The translations under genes were made by a program, and so were the position numbers. Positions 55,684 to 64,000 of a DNA stretch of 64,000 nt are shown here, piece by piece. The notes beneath the pieces are model-generated. The model had not been told where the DNA came from, ran no database searches, and saw only the letters and a program-made list of their open reading frames with translations. The DNA is taken from NCBI GenBank assembly GCA_963702955.1, contig OY969774.1, positions 2,108,001 through 2,172,000 of the forward strand. The letters run 5' to 3'. Each line of letters opens with the position of its first letter. Position 1 is the stretch's first letter. This DNA is from VRUE01 sp963702955 (GTDB lineage: Bacteria; Actinomycetota; Thermoleophilia; Solirubrobacterales; 70-9).

Positions 55684-58600
55684 ATGAGGGACAGCGCAAG
55701 GACACCGAAGGCCGCCGGGCCTGCCGCGATCGCCGCGGTTGCCCTTGCAGCAGCCGCGGCGCTGGCCCTCCCCGCGCTGCTCGCTCCCCCTGTGGCCCAG
55801 GCGGCCGCCCCGGTCAAGATCGCCGGCTGGGGCCAGGGCGCCGGCAAGGTCAACAATCCCGTGGGTGTTGCCGTCAACCAGTCGAATGGCGACTTCTATG
55901 TCGCCGACCTCAACAACTTCCGCGTCAACCGCTTCGGCCCTGACGGAGATTTCCAACTGGCTTGGGGCTACGGCGTGGCCGACGGCAAGACCGAAGAACT
56001 CCAGGTCTGCGGCCCCGAGGCACCCACGCCGACCAAGCGCTGCTCCGCCGGCCTGCATGGAGCCGCAGGCGAAATCAGCCCGCAATCGGTAGCCGTTGAG
56101 CACTCAACTGGCGATGTCTACGTAGCCGAACTTTCCGGTAGGCGCGTCTCCAAGTTCACCCCCGACGGCCTGTTCCTCTTTACGATCGGCAAAGACGTCA
56201 ACAAGACCAAAGTCGCCGAAGGGGCGCCCCAGGCCGAACGGGACATCTGCATCGCGGCCAGCGGAGACGCCTGTGGTGAAGGCAAAAGCGGCACCGGCCC
56301 GGGGGAGTTCGAATCCCCCCGCTCGCTCGCCTTCGACGGCGCGGGCGGGCTCTGGGTGAACGACAATGGGAAGCGGGCGCAGCGCTTCGACTCTAGCGGC
56401 GCTTTCATCGAAGAAGTTGCGCTTCCTAGTGGTACCCAGAGTTCTGCCCTGGTGATCGACGCTGGAAGCGGCGACTTCTACGTGCTCGGGCCGCAGGGCC
56501 ACAACGAGAGCCAGTACGTCGGTAACGTTCCAGGGGCCACCTTCGCCCTCTCCTTCGAAGGCGAAACGACCCACTCGATCACCTTTGGCCCCCATAGCGG
56601 TGGGAGTGTCGGGTATGAAGCCGAACAGATCGAAGCCGTCGAAGCGATCCAGAAAGCCCTGGAAGCGCTGCCGGCGATCGGCAAGGGCAACGTCAGCGTC
56701 GAAGGATACGGGCCATTCGATTACCTCGTCACCTTCATCCACGACCTCGGCGGCCGCGACGTCCCGCAGCTCACCGCCTCGGGCGGCAGCCCGCCGGTCA
56801 CCGTCACGACCGCGACCCAGGGCAACCCCGGCTCGGTGCGAAAGCTCGACCCCGCCGGCGCCCTGCTGGAAACCCTCGATGACGAAGAGGGCGACATCCC
56901 CCGGGCGCTCGCCACCGACGCCGCCGGCAACCTCTACGTCGGCGACGGCGGCGTCCCCTACCACTTCCTCCGCTACGACCACGAAGGCAACCTGACGAGC
57001 GTCTTCGGCGCCGGGCAGGTGCTGGGCGAACCCGCGGGCAACGCGATCGCCATCGACGAAGCCCGCGGATACCTATACGCCGCCAGCTCGGGAAGCGCCC
57101 AAGCCCGCGAAGGGGCCGCCGCCCAGGCCCAGGTAGCCGTGCAGCGCTTCGGCCTCCCCGAACCCGGCCCCCTGCCCGAAGACGAGCGCGCCGAGGACGT
57201 CCTTCCGACCAGCGCCACCCTGGCGGCCGAGCTCAACCCCGAGGGCCACCAGACGACCTACTTCTTCGAATACGGGACGAGCGATGCCTACGGCGAGAGC
57301 ACCCCCGTCCAGACGCTCGGGGCAGAAGGCTTCGACCCCGAAGCGGTGGAAGCCCAGCTCGAAGGGCTGCTCCCCGAAACGACCTACCACTTCCGGCTCG
57401 TAGCCAACAGCCACTGCAACGAAGCCGAACCGGCCGAAGAATGCATCGTCGGGGGCGAAGACACGACCTTCGCCACCCGCAGCGCCGTCGGCATCGAAGC
57501 CCAGTGGGCGAGCGATCTCTCCGCCCACGACGCGACCCTCAACGCCCGCCTCGACCCCTTGGGGGTGAAAGGCGAATGGTGGCTGGAATACGACACCTCC
57601 CCCTACGCGGAAGGGCAGCCCGGCCACGGCACCAGCGTCCCGGTCCCCCACGGCGCCCTGCCGGCGAGCTTCGGCGAAGTCCCCGCCACTGTCGCCCTCG
57701 GGGGCCTCGAACCCGCCACGACCTACCACTACCGCTTCGTCGCCAAAGACGAACGCGAAGTCAAGGAAGGAGGGGGGACGGTCAAGCGGGCCTTCACCAC
57801 CTACGGCCCCGATCAGAGCTTCACCACCCAGCTCGCCTCTCTCGGCTTCGTCCTGCCCGACGGCCGCGCCTGGGAGATGGCCTCCCCGCCCGACAAGCAC
57901 GGCGGGCGCATCGCCCCCTTCGACGGCGCCCAGGGCGGTCAGGTCCAGGCCGCCGCAAACGGGGAAGCGCTCGCCTACCTCTCCTACGGCTCACTCGAAG
58001 CAGACCCCGCAGGCAACCGGATCATCGAACAGTCCTCCGAGCTCGCCAAGCGCGCCGCCGGAGGCGCCTGGAGCACCACCGACATCACCCCGCCGCACGC
58101 GAGCGTGACCAATTTCGGAGCCGGCTCGGGCCTCGAGTACAAACTCTTCAGCACCAATCTGGAGCGCTCGCTGCTGGAACCGCGCGAGTGCACGGCGCTC
58201 TCCCCCGCGACCACCGAACGCACCCCGTATGTGCGCGACAACACAGAGCCGCCCGGCTACACGCCGCTGGTCACCGCGGCAGACGTCGAAGCGGGGACCC
58301 ACTTCGGCGGGGACTGCTCCAAGCTCCTCAGCCCGGTGAACGTGCGGGGCGCGAGCCCCGACCTGAGCCACGTCGTGCTCGTCTCCTCGGTGCCGCTGGC
58401 CGCCGGGGCGGCGCCCGAAAGCCTCTACGAGTGGTCGGCGGGGAGCCTGCGGCCGATCAGCGTCCTGCCCAAAGGCGGCGGCGCGGTGAACGCCGAACTC
58501 GGCTCGGGCGAAAGCTCGGTGCACGGAGCGGTCTCCGCCGACGGCTCGCGGATCTTCTGGAGCGCGGGCGGCCTCTACGTGCGCGACACCGCGCACGATG

Positions 58601-59988
58601 AAACCTTCCGCCTCGACGAAGAACAGGAAGGCGCCTTCGGCACCGGAGCGATCGCCCCGAGCTTTCAGGCCGCTTCCGCCGACGGCTCGCTCGCCTTCTT
58701 CACCGACACCCAGAACCTGACCGAGGACGCCAACGAAGAAGGCGCCGACCTCTATCGCTGGATCACGCCGGATACCCATGGCTGCGAAGAGGAAGCCGGC
58801 TGCCTGGAAGACCTGAGCGCGGGGGTGGCCAACACCGGCGAATCCGCCGAAGTGGAAGGCCTTTTGCCGGGCTTTGCCGCCGACGGCTCGGCGGCATACC
58901 TCATCGCCCGCGGGGTGCTCGCGACCAACGTCGTCAACCACGGCGCCGGCCCCGAAGAAGCCCGGCCGGGGCAGCCCAACCTCTACCTGTGGAGAGAAGG
59001 GGAGGGAACGCGCTTCGTCGCGAGGCTCTCAGGGCAAGACGGCAACGACTGGGAAATCCCCCGCCTCCACACCGCCGCCGCCTCCCCCTCGGGCCGCTAC
59101 CTCGCCTTCATGTCGGCGCGCCCGTTGAGCGGCTATGACAACCGGGCGCTGGGCTCGGGGGAGCCCGCCCAGGAGGTCTTCCGCTACGACTCGGTCACCG
59201 AAGAGCTGACCTGCGCGTCCTGCGAGCCCTCCGGTGCCCGCCCGAGGGCCTGGCTCCAGGGCGCCGAGCGGCGCCCCGAAGAAGAAGCGCTCGACCCCGA
59301 GCAGGTCTGGGGCACCGTGGGGCAAGGCTGGCACAGCACGGTCGCGGCCCTCGTCCCCGAGGGAAGCTGGGTCGGCAGCGATCACGCCCCCTCCCTCTAT
59401 ACCCCCCGCTACGTCCAAGACGACGGCCGCGTCTTCTTCGACGCCGCCGGCCCGCTGGTCGCAGCGGACTCCAACGGCTCCGGCGACGTCTATGAGTACG
59501 AGCCCACCGGCGCCGGCAGCTGCACCGCCTCCGCGGGCGGCTCCGGCACCGCCACGGTCCCCGGCGGCTGCGTCTCCCTGCTCTCCTCGGGCACCGCCGA
59601 AGGCACCTCGGCCTTCCTCGACGCCTCCGCAGGCGCCCGCGACGTCTTCTTCTACTCCCCGGCCCGGCTCTCGGTGACAGACGTTAACGGAGAGCTCGAC
59701 GTCTACGACGCCCGCGAAGGCGGCGAACCGGCGAAGCTCGAACCGCTCGCCGAATGCCAGGGCGAAGCCTGCCAGCCGCCTGCCGTCCCGCCGGTGACCC
59801 AGACCCCCGCCTCGGCCGCCTTCCGCGGCCCCGGCAACCTCAGCGAAGCCCCCTCGGGGCGCCGCCCCTGCCCGCAGGGCAAGCGCAGGGTCGGCAAGGG
59901 CGGCAATGCCCGCTGCGCCAAGCAGCACAAGAAGGGCAAAAAACACACCAAAAAGCGAGATGACCCCTACCGCGGAGGTTCCAGGTGA
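55684..59988 (+). CDS. Giant secreted NHL-repeat / beta-propeller protein
   Basis: 1434-residue exported protein. The signal peptide runs to about residue 40 (LLAPPVAQAAAP). NHL-type repeats follow (NNPVGVAVNQSNGDFYVADL, SPQSVAVEHSTGDVYVAEL, SPRSLAFDGAGGLWVNDNG, near residues 55-230). Next is a domain with fibronectin-like segments ending ATTYHYRFVAKDE / ETTYHFRLVANSH (about 500-720). A TolB/WD40-like propeller follows (SASPSGRYLAFMSAR, VSADGSRIFWSAGGLYVRD). The C terminus is a basic tail with CAKQHKKGKKHTKKR. AAAGGA is the ribosome-binding site before ATG 55684. The start is close to the hairpin at 55606. It overlaps the next gene by 4 bp. Function unknown; probably cell-surface. Confidence 0.8.
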   Translation: MRDSARTPKAAGPAAIAAVALAAAAALALPALLAPPVAQAAAPVKIAGWGQGAGKVNNPVGVAVNQSNGDFYVADLNNFRVNRFGPDGDFQLAWGYGVADGKTEELQVCGPEAPTPTKRCSAGLHGAAGEISPQSVAVEHSTGDVYVAELSGRRVSKFTPDGLFLFTIGKDVNKTKVAEGAPQAERDICIAASGDACGEGKSGTGPGEFESPRSLAFDGAGGLWVNDNGKRAQRFDSSGAFIEEVALPSGTQSSALVIDAGSGDFYVLGPQGHNESQYVGNVPGATFALSFEGETTHSITFGPHSGGSVGYEAEQIEAVEAIQKALEALPAIGKGNVSVEGYGPFDYLVTFIHDLGGRDVPQLTASGGSPPVTVTTATQGNPGSVRKLDPAGALLETLDDEEGDIPRALATDAAGNLYVGDGGVPYHFLRYDHEGNLTSVFGAGQVLGEPAGNAIAIDEARGYLYAASSGSAQAREGAAAQAQVAVQRFGLPEPGPLPEDERAEDVLPTSATLAAELNPEGHQTTYFFEYGTSDAYGESTPVQTLGAEGFDPEAVEAQLEGLLPETTYHFRLVANSHCNEAEPAEECIVGGEDTTFATRSAVGIEAQWASDLSAHDATLNARLDPLGVKGEWWLEYDTSPYAEGQPGHGTSVPVPHGALPASFGEVPATVALGGLEPATTYHYRFVAKDEREVKEGGGTVKRAFTTYGPDQSFTTQLASLGFVLPDGRAWEMASPPDKHGGRIAPFDGAQGGQVQAAANGEALAYLSYGSLEADPAGNRIIEQSSELAKRAAGGAWSTTDITPPHASVTNFGAGSGLEYKLFSTNLERSLLEPRECTALSPATTERTPYVRDNTEPPGYTPLVTAADVEAGTHFGGDCSKLLSPVNVRGASPDLSHVVLVSSVPLAAGAAPESLYEWSAGSLRPISVLPKGGGAVNAELGSGESSVHGAVSADGSRIFWSAGGLYVRDTAHDETFRLDEEQEGAFGTGAIAPSFQAASADGSLAFFTDTQNLTEDANEEGADLYRWITPDTHGCEEEAGCLEDLSAGVANTGESAEVEGLLPGFAADGSAAYLIARGVLATNVVNHGAGPEEARPGQPNLYLWREGEGTRFVARLSGQDGNDWEIPRLHTAAASPSGRYLAFMSARPLSGYDNRALGSGEPAQEVFRYDSVTEELTCASCEPSGARPRAWLQGAERRPEEEALDPEQVWGTVGQGWHSTVAALVPEGSWVGSDHAPSLYTPRYVQDDGRVFFDAAGPLVAADSNGSGDVYEYEPTGAGSCTASAGGSGTATVPGGCVSLLSSGTAEGTSAFLDASAGARDVFFYSPARLSVTDVNGELDVYDAREGGEPAKLEPLAECQGEACQPPAVPPVTQTPASAAFRGPGNLSEAPSGRRPCPQGKRRVGKGGNARCAKQHKKGKKHTKKRDDPYRGGSR

Positions 59989-62900
59989 CCCCCCGCCTCC
60001 CCAACCGAACCGACTCTTCCGCCATGAGCAAGGAGATCAACACCATGACCCCGTTTATCCGCCGCCTCAAGGTCCTCGATAAATCCGTTGGGGCGGGGAG
60101 GGGCATCCCCGAGCTGGGCGCGCCCTCGCGGGAGCGGAGGAGATTCGACCGGCTATTGCGACTGAGGACGTGGCAGCGCGCAGTCTGCGCCGCCGCCGGC
60201 GTGGTGGCTGTCCTCGCCGCGGGGGCGTCACTCGCCGCAACTCCTGCGCAAGCAGCACCACAGCCCTGGTGGCAGCTGCTGACCGGCTCCCGCCCGACCA
60301 ACCTGCAGCCCGCCCCCGACCAGAGCGAGACCCAGGAAGTCGTCACCGAAAAGCTGGTCGTCAGCCCCTCCGAACAGATCTTCGCCGCCACGGTCGAAGT
60401 GGGCGGGGAGCCGATCGGCTGCCTGGGGGCCGGCTCGCTCCTGGGCGGGGCCCTCTCGGCCGAAGTGCTCTGCGAAGAAGAAGCCGGCTTCCCGGTGACC
60501 GAAACCGCCGCCGGCTTCGGGGAACTGCTCGAAGCGGGCCCCTACGGCGCAGGCGTCGAGGTCACGGGCGGCCCGGCCGGCGGCGAACCCTTCCTCGTCA
60601 CCACCACCGGGCGCTGGGTCTCGGCTCCGATCGTGCTGCGCCCGCTCGACAACCCCTTCCTGGAAGGCGGAAAGCTCGGCCGCGCCTCCTCGAAGGTGAC
60701 CAGCGAAGGCTCGGGCATCCTCACGATCACCCTGACCGACCTCGGCGACGCCCCCGTCAACGCCTCCGAAGTCCCGCTCGCGATCCACGACACTCTGCCC
60801 TCCGGCGTCCAGGCCTACGAAGCGCGGGCGATCGCCGGCGGCACCGGCGAAGTCGGCCCGGTCAACTGCGCGCTGCCCGACACCTCCGAGCTCGCCTGCA
60901 GCTTCCACAAAGGCGCAAAAGCCGAAGAAGACGGCAAGCTCCCCCCCTACGAAGCGATCGAAGTCGAAGTGCTCGTCGCGCTCGAAGACGCCGCCGGAGC
61001 CCAGGCCGGGGAAGTATCCGTCTCCGGCGCCGACGCCCCCGCTGTGAGCAGGCCCCAGCCCCTCCACCTCAGCGCCGAACCGGTCCCCTTCGGGCTCGAA
61101 TACTTCTCGATGAACTCCGAAGAAGAGGGGGGCGAAGAAGCCGCCGCCGCCGGCTCCCACCCCTTCCAGCTGACCACCACGCTGGTCGCCGACACCGGCG
61201 CCCAGAGCGGCCCCGACCGCCGCGACAGCACCGTCGCCCAGCCCGCCCTGCCGCGAAACCTGCGCTTCACCCTGCCCGCCGGCCTCATCGGCAACGCCAC
61301 CGCGGTCCCCAGCTGCGACATGGCCACCTTCCTCAACAACCAAAACCTGGTCAACCGCTGCCCCGCCGAATCGGCGATCGGCGCCTCCTCGGTGACCGTC
61401 ATCGAAAGCTCCGCCCTCGGCCTGACCCGGATCGCGGTTCCGGTCTTCAACCTGCCCCCCGGGCGCGGCGAGCCCGCCCGCTTCGGCTTCCTCGTCGCCG
61501 GCGACCCGGTCGTCGTCGACACCTCGGTCAACCCCGGGAACTCCTACCGGATCGCCGCCGAAGTGCGCAACATCACCCAGGTCGTCCAGTTCCTCTCCTC
61601 CACGACGACCCTGTGGGGGGACCCGGGCGCCAAGGCCCACGACTTCTCGCGCGGCTGGAAGTGCGTCTACCACCGCACCGGCGTGGAAGAACTCCCCGGC
61701 GCCTGCCCCGATGAACCGACCCCCTCCGAGCGCCACGACACCCCCTTCCTGCGCCTGCCGGTCTCCTGCGCGGCCCCCCAGCCCTTCGACGCCGCCTTCG
61801 AACCCTGGAACGTGCCGATCGGCTCGCTGATCGTCCCCGCCTCCTCCGAGAGCCCGCCGCCAGGCGCCTGCAACCACCTCCCCTTCGACCCCTCGCTCTC
61901 TGACGCCCTCACCTCCAAGCTCGCCTCCAACCCCTCGGGCCTCGACATCCGCATCGACATGCCGAACTCGGGCCTGGAGAACCCGGCCGAAGGGGCGATC
62001 TCCGAAACCCAGTTCAAGCGCGCCGAAGTGACCTTCCCCAAGGGGCTGACGATCAACCCCTCCCAAGCCGAAGGGCTCGCGGTCTGCTCAGAAGCCGACT
62101 ACGCGCGTGAGCGCTATGACTCAAAGCCGGGCGAAGGCTGCCCGGAAGCCTCCAAGATCGGCTCGATCCAGATCTCCACCCCGCTGCTGGACGAAGAAGC
62201 GCAGGGGTCTCTCTACGTCGCCGCCCCCTACCAGAACCCCGGCGGGAGCCTGATCGCCCTCTACGTGGTCGCCAAGGTCCCCGATCGCGGCATCCTCGTC
62301 AAGCAGCCGATCGAGGTCCATCCCGACCCGGTGACCGGACAGCTCGTCGGGGTATCGGACGACGTCCCCCAGCTGCCCTTCAGCTCCTTCAAGCTGCACT
62401 TCCGCGAAGGCGGCCGCAGCCCCCTGATCACCCCGCCGGGCTGCGGCACCTTCACCACCACGGCGAAGTTCACCCCCTGGTCGGCCCAGAACCCCGACGA
62501 CCCCGACCCCTCCGAAGTGGTCGAACGCCAGGCCTCCTTCACGGTCAACCGCGGAGTCAACGGCGGCGCCTGCCCGCAAGGCCCGGCCCCCTTCCACCCC
62601 GGCTTCGAAGCGGGAACCCTGGGCAACCAGGCCGGCAGCTACTCCCCCTTCGTCTTGCACCTGACCCGCGAAGACGGCGAACAGGACATGGGCAAGTTCT
62701 CCTTCGTCCTGCCCCCCGGCGTCGTCGGCAAGCTCGCCGGCATCCCCTACTGCCCCGAGGCCGGCATCGCCAGGGCCCAGTCGAGGCAGGGACCCCACGG
62801 CGGGCAGGAAGAGCGCAGCGACCCGAGCTGCTCCGCCGCATCGCAGATCGGAAGGACCGTCGCCGGAGCCGGCGTCGGCAACCAGCTCACCTACGTCTCC

Positions 62901-63917
62901 GGCAAGCTCTACCTGGCAGGGCCCTGGCACGGGGACCCGCTCTCGGTCGTCGCGATCACCCCCGCGGTCGCCGGCCCCTTCGACGTCGGCACGGTGGTCG
63001 TCAGGGAGGCCCTGCGCCTCAACCCCCTCACCGCCCGCGCCGAAGTAGACGGCGCCGCCTCGGACCCGATCCCCCACATCCTCAAGGGCATCCCCTTGAA
63101 CCTGAGGGACCTGCGCGTCTCCGCCGACCGTCCCGAATTCACCCTCAACGCGACCTCCTGCGAACCCTTCCAGGCCGAATCGACGATCTGGGGCGACGGC
63201 ACCGCCCTGCAGCCCCTCGCGCAGACCCCGATCACCCTCTCCTCGCGCTACCAGGCGGCGGGCTGCGCCTCCCTCGGCTTCAAGCCGAAGCTCGCCCTGA
63301 AGCTGAAGGGCGGCACGAAGCGAGGCAAGTTCCCCGCCCTCAACGCCACCTACACCCCCCGTCCCGGCGACGCCAACCTCTCCCGCCTGGCGCTGCTGTT
63401 CCCCCACTCGGAGTTCATCGAACAGGGCCACTTCGGCACGATCTGCACCAGGGTGCAGTTCGCCGCCGGGGCCGGCAACGGCGAACAGTGCCCGCCCGCC
63501 TCCGTCTACGGCCAGGTGACCGCCTACAGTCCCCTGCTCGCAGAACCGCTGAGCGGCCCGGTCTACCTCAGGTCCTCAAGCCACAACCTCCCCGACGCCG
63601 TCTTCGCCCTGCACGGGCTGGTGAACATCGACGTGGTCGTGCGGATCGACTCCAAGGGCGGCGGCCTCAGGGCCACCGTCGAAGGCGCCCCCGACGCCCC
63701 GGTCTCCAAAGCGATCGTCGAGATGCAGGGGGGCCGCAAGGGCCTGTTTATCAACTCGACGAACCTCTGCAAGGGCACGCACAAGGCCCAGGCGGACCTC
63801 GTCGCCCAGAACGGCAAGACCTATGAGTCAAAGCCGGCGCTCGTGGCGAAGTGCCCGAAGGCGAAGAAGGGCAAGAAGAAGCACAAGGCCCACCACAAGC
63901 GCGGAGGCCGCGGATGA
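59985..63917 (+). CDS. Giant secreted protein with repeated C-P-x-x-S-x-I-G modules
   Basis: 1310-residue exported protein. The N terminus is long and basic before the hydrophobic core (AVCAAAGVVAVLAAGASLAA, about residues 67-86) and a cleavage-like AQAAPQPW. DUF11-like segment LTITLTDLGDAPVNASEVPLAIHDTLPSG (about 245-275). Four related modules follow: CPAESAIGASSVTV, CPEASKIGSIQIST, CSAASQIGRTVAGAG and CPPASVYGQVTAYSPL, each leading to a P-x-L…G-x-V/L-Y-L strand. The tail is Lys/His-rich (KCPKAKKGKKKHKAHHKRGG). GTG 59985 has GGAGG 6 nt upstream and overlaps the previous stop; ATG 60045 with AAGGAG is an alternative. Family not recognised. Confidence 0.78.
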   Translation: MTPRLPNRTDSSAMSKEINTMTPFIRRLKVLDKSVGAGRGIPELGAPSRERRRFDRLLRLRTWQRAVCAAAGVVAVLAAGASLAATPAQAAPQPWWQLLTGSRPTNLQPAPDQSETQEVVTEKLVVSPSEQIFAATVEVGGEPIGCLGAGSLLGGALSAEVLCEEEAGFPVTETAAGFGELLEAGPYGAGVEVTGGPAGGEPFLVTTTGRWVSAPIVLRPLDNPFLEGGKLGRASSKVTSEGSGILTITLTDLGDAPVNASEVPLAIHDTLPSGVQAYEARAIAGGTGEVGPVNCALPDTSELACSFHKGAKAEEDGKLPPYEAIEVEVLVALEDAAGAQAGEVSVSGADAPAVSRPQPLHLSAEPVPFGLEYFSMNSEEEGGEEAAAAGSHPFQLTTTLVADTGAQSGPDRRDSTVAQPALPRNLRFTLPAGLIGNATAVPSCDMATFLNNQNLVNRCPAESAIGASSVTVIESSALGLTRIAVPVFNLPPGRGEPARFGFLVAGDPVVVDTSVNPGNSYRIAAEVRNITQVVQFLSSTTTLWGDPGAKAHDFSRGWKCVYHRTGVEELPGACPDEPTPSERHDTPFLRLPVSCAAPQPFDAAFEPWNVPIGSLIVPASSESPPPGACNHLPFDPSLSDALTSKLASNPSGLDIRIDMPNSGLENPAEGAISETQFKRAEVTFPKGLTINPSQAEGLAVCSEADYARERYDSKPGEGCPEASKIGSIQISTPLLDEEAQGSLYVAAPYQNPGGSLIALYVVAKVPDRGILVKQPIEVHPDPVTGQLVGVSDDVPQLPFSSFKLHFREGGRSPLITPPGCGTFTTTAKFTPWSAQNPDDPDPSEVVERQASFTVNRGVNGGACPQGPAPFHPGFEAGTLGNQAGSYSPFVLHLTREDGEQDMGKFSFVLPPGVVGKLAGIPYCPEAGIARAQSRQGPHGGQEERSDPSCSAASQIGRTVAGAGVGNQLTYVSGKLYLAGPWHGDPLSVVAITPAVAGPFDVGTVVVREALRLNPLTARAEVDGAASDPIPHILKGIPLNLRDLRVSADRPEFTLNATSCEPFQAESTIWGDGTALQPLAQTPITLSSRYQAAGCASLGFKPKLALKLKGGTKRGKFPALNATYTPRPGDANLSRLALLFPHSEFIEQGHFGTICTRVQFAAGAGNGEQCPPASVYGQVTAYSPLLAEPLSGPVYLRSSSHNLPDAVFALHGLVNIDVVVRIDSKGGGLRATVEGAPDAPVSKAIVEMQGGRKGLFINSTNLCKGTHKAQADLVAQNGKTYESKPALVAKCPKAKKGKKKHKAHHKRGGRG

Positions 63918-63928
63918 CTCTCCTCGTC

Positions 63929-64000
63929 TCAGCCACAGCCGCTCGCCGCGGCCAGCGCCCGGCAGACCTCGTCCATCTTCGCCGTTCCCAGCTCGGTCAT
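63929..64000 (-). CDS. 3' end of a MazF-like toxin gene (partial)
   Basis: The last 23 codons of a minus-strand gene run in from the right edge, ending TGA (63931-63929). The peptide TELGTAKMDEVCRALAAASG closely matches the C terminus of the MazF-like protein at 25628-25960 (MHEVCRALAIATGCDW). The body lies beyond the window, so the family call rests on this similarity only. It is convergent with the giant secreted-protein gene, 11 nt apart. Confidence 0.55.
   Translation of the reverse strand: MTELGTAKMDEVCRALAAASGCG

Noticed and set aside
56301..56319. GAGTTCGAATC flanked by G5/C5, like a tRNA T-arm
   Set aside because: It lies inside the reading frame of the 1434-residue protein, and no acceptor, D-arm or anticodon arm surrounds it.
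1..64000. CRISPR array, prophage, IS element or integron
   Set aside because: No regular direct repeats with spacers, no integrase or transposase, and no phage structural gene was seen on either strand.

Overview
The window is GC-rich, GTG-start-rich actinobacterial chromosome. The best guess is class Thermoleophilia, order Solirubrobacterales. The reasons are a complete actinobacterial-type nuoA-N operon, deazaflavin-type and TadE-like fragments, paired coiled-coil 'MxAMRExWTD' membrane proteins, and giant secreted NHL-type proteins with lysine-rich tails. No phage, integrase, transposase, CRISPR array, rRNA or tRNA gene was found. The order is an inference; the rest is read from the sequence.

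Layout. 1-9.4 kb: mixed housekeeping and unknown genes (RibD-type reductase, sulfotransferase, flippase-like membrane protein, CBS protein, a duplicated ThyX-like protein, AEC transporter). 9.5-24.3 kb: all fourteen complex I genes on the minus strand in the order A to N, mostly joined by 4-bp ATGA/GTGA overlaps. 24.4-32.1 kb: small membrane protein, broken F420-type reductase, MazEF-like toxin-antitoxin pair, flavin reductase, lipoprotein cytochrome c, serS, NarL regulator, msrB, thioesterase, MFS, HAD phosphatase. 32.3-35.6 kb: MacB/FtsX-type ABC exporter. 35.6-39.6 kb: B12-dependent ribonucleotide reductase interrupted by a 400-residue intein at its catalytic cysteine. 39.8-44.1 kb: HlyIII, FMN reductase, YceI/MarR divergent pair, siroheme enzyme, sugar epimerase. 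44.1-48.2 kb: archaeal-type topoisomerase I, thymidylate kinase and DNA polymerase III delta prime. 48.3-54 kb: glycosyltransferase with DUF2304 partner, two-component system, coiled-coil protein, VapBC pair, DUF4143 ATPase. 54.3-63.9 kb: three secreted proteins behind a long leader. The right edge carries the 3' end of a second MazF-like gene.

The main discovery candidate is a set of about 17 palindromic elements in several sequence families. Copies within a family keep almost the same length at unlinked sites: A 43/43 nt, B 91/91 nt, C 38/38 nt, D 50/50/50 nt, F about 98/110 nt, plus singletons. Some lie between genes and supply the stop codons of the flanking genes. Others sit in frame inside nuoG (three copies) and at the 3' end of nuoE, adding peptide segments to complex I subunits. 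Family B shows compensating changes between its arms. This looks like a miniature palindromic repeat system comparable in behaviour to REP/BIME or Rickettsia palindromic elements, with no mobilising enzyme in the window.

A second theme is promoter architecture. Many genes have a TANNNT hexamer exactly 6-9 nt before the start codon and no Shine-Dalgarno sequence, which suggests leaderless mRNAs. Three divergent gene pairs share overlapping, nearly symmetric -10 elements with only 19-28 nt between the two start codons.
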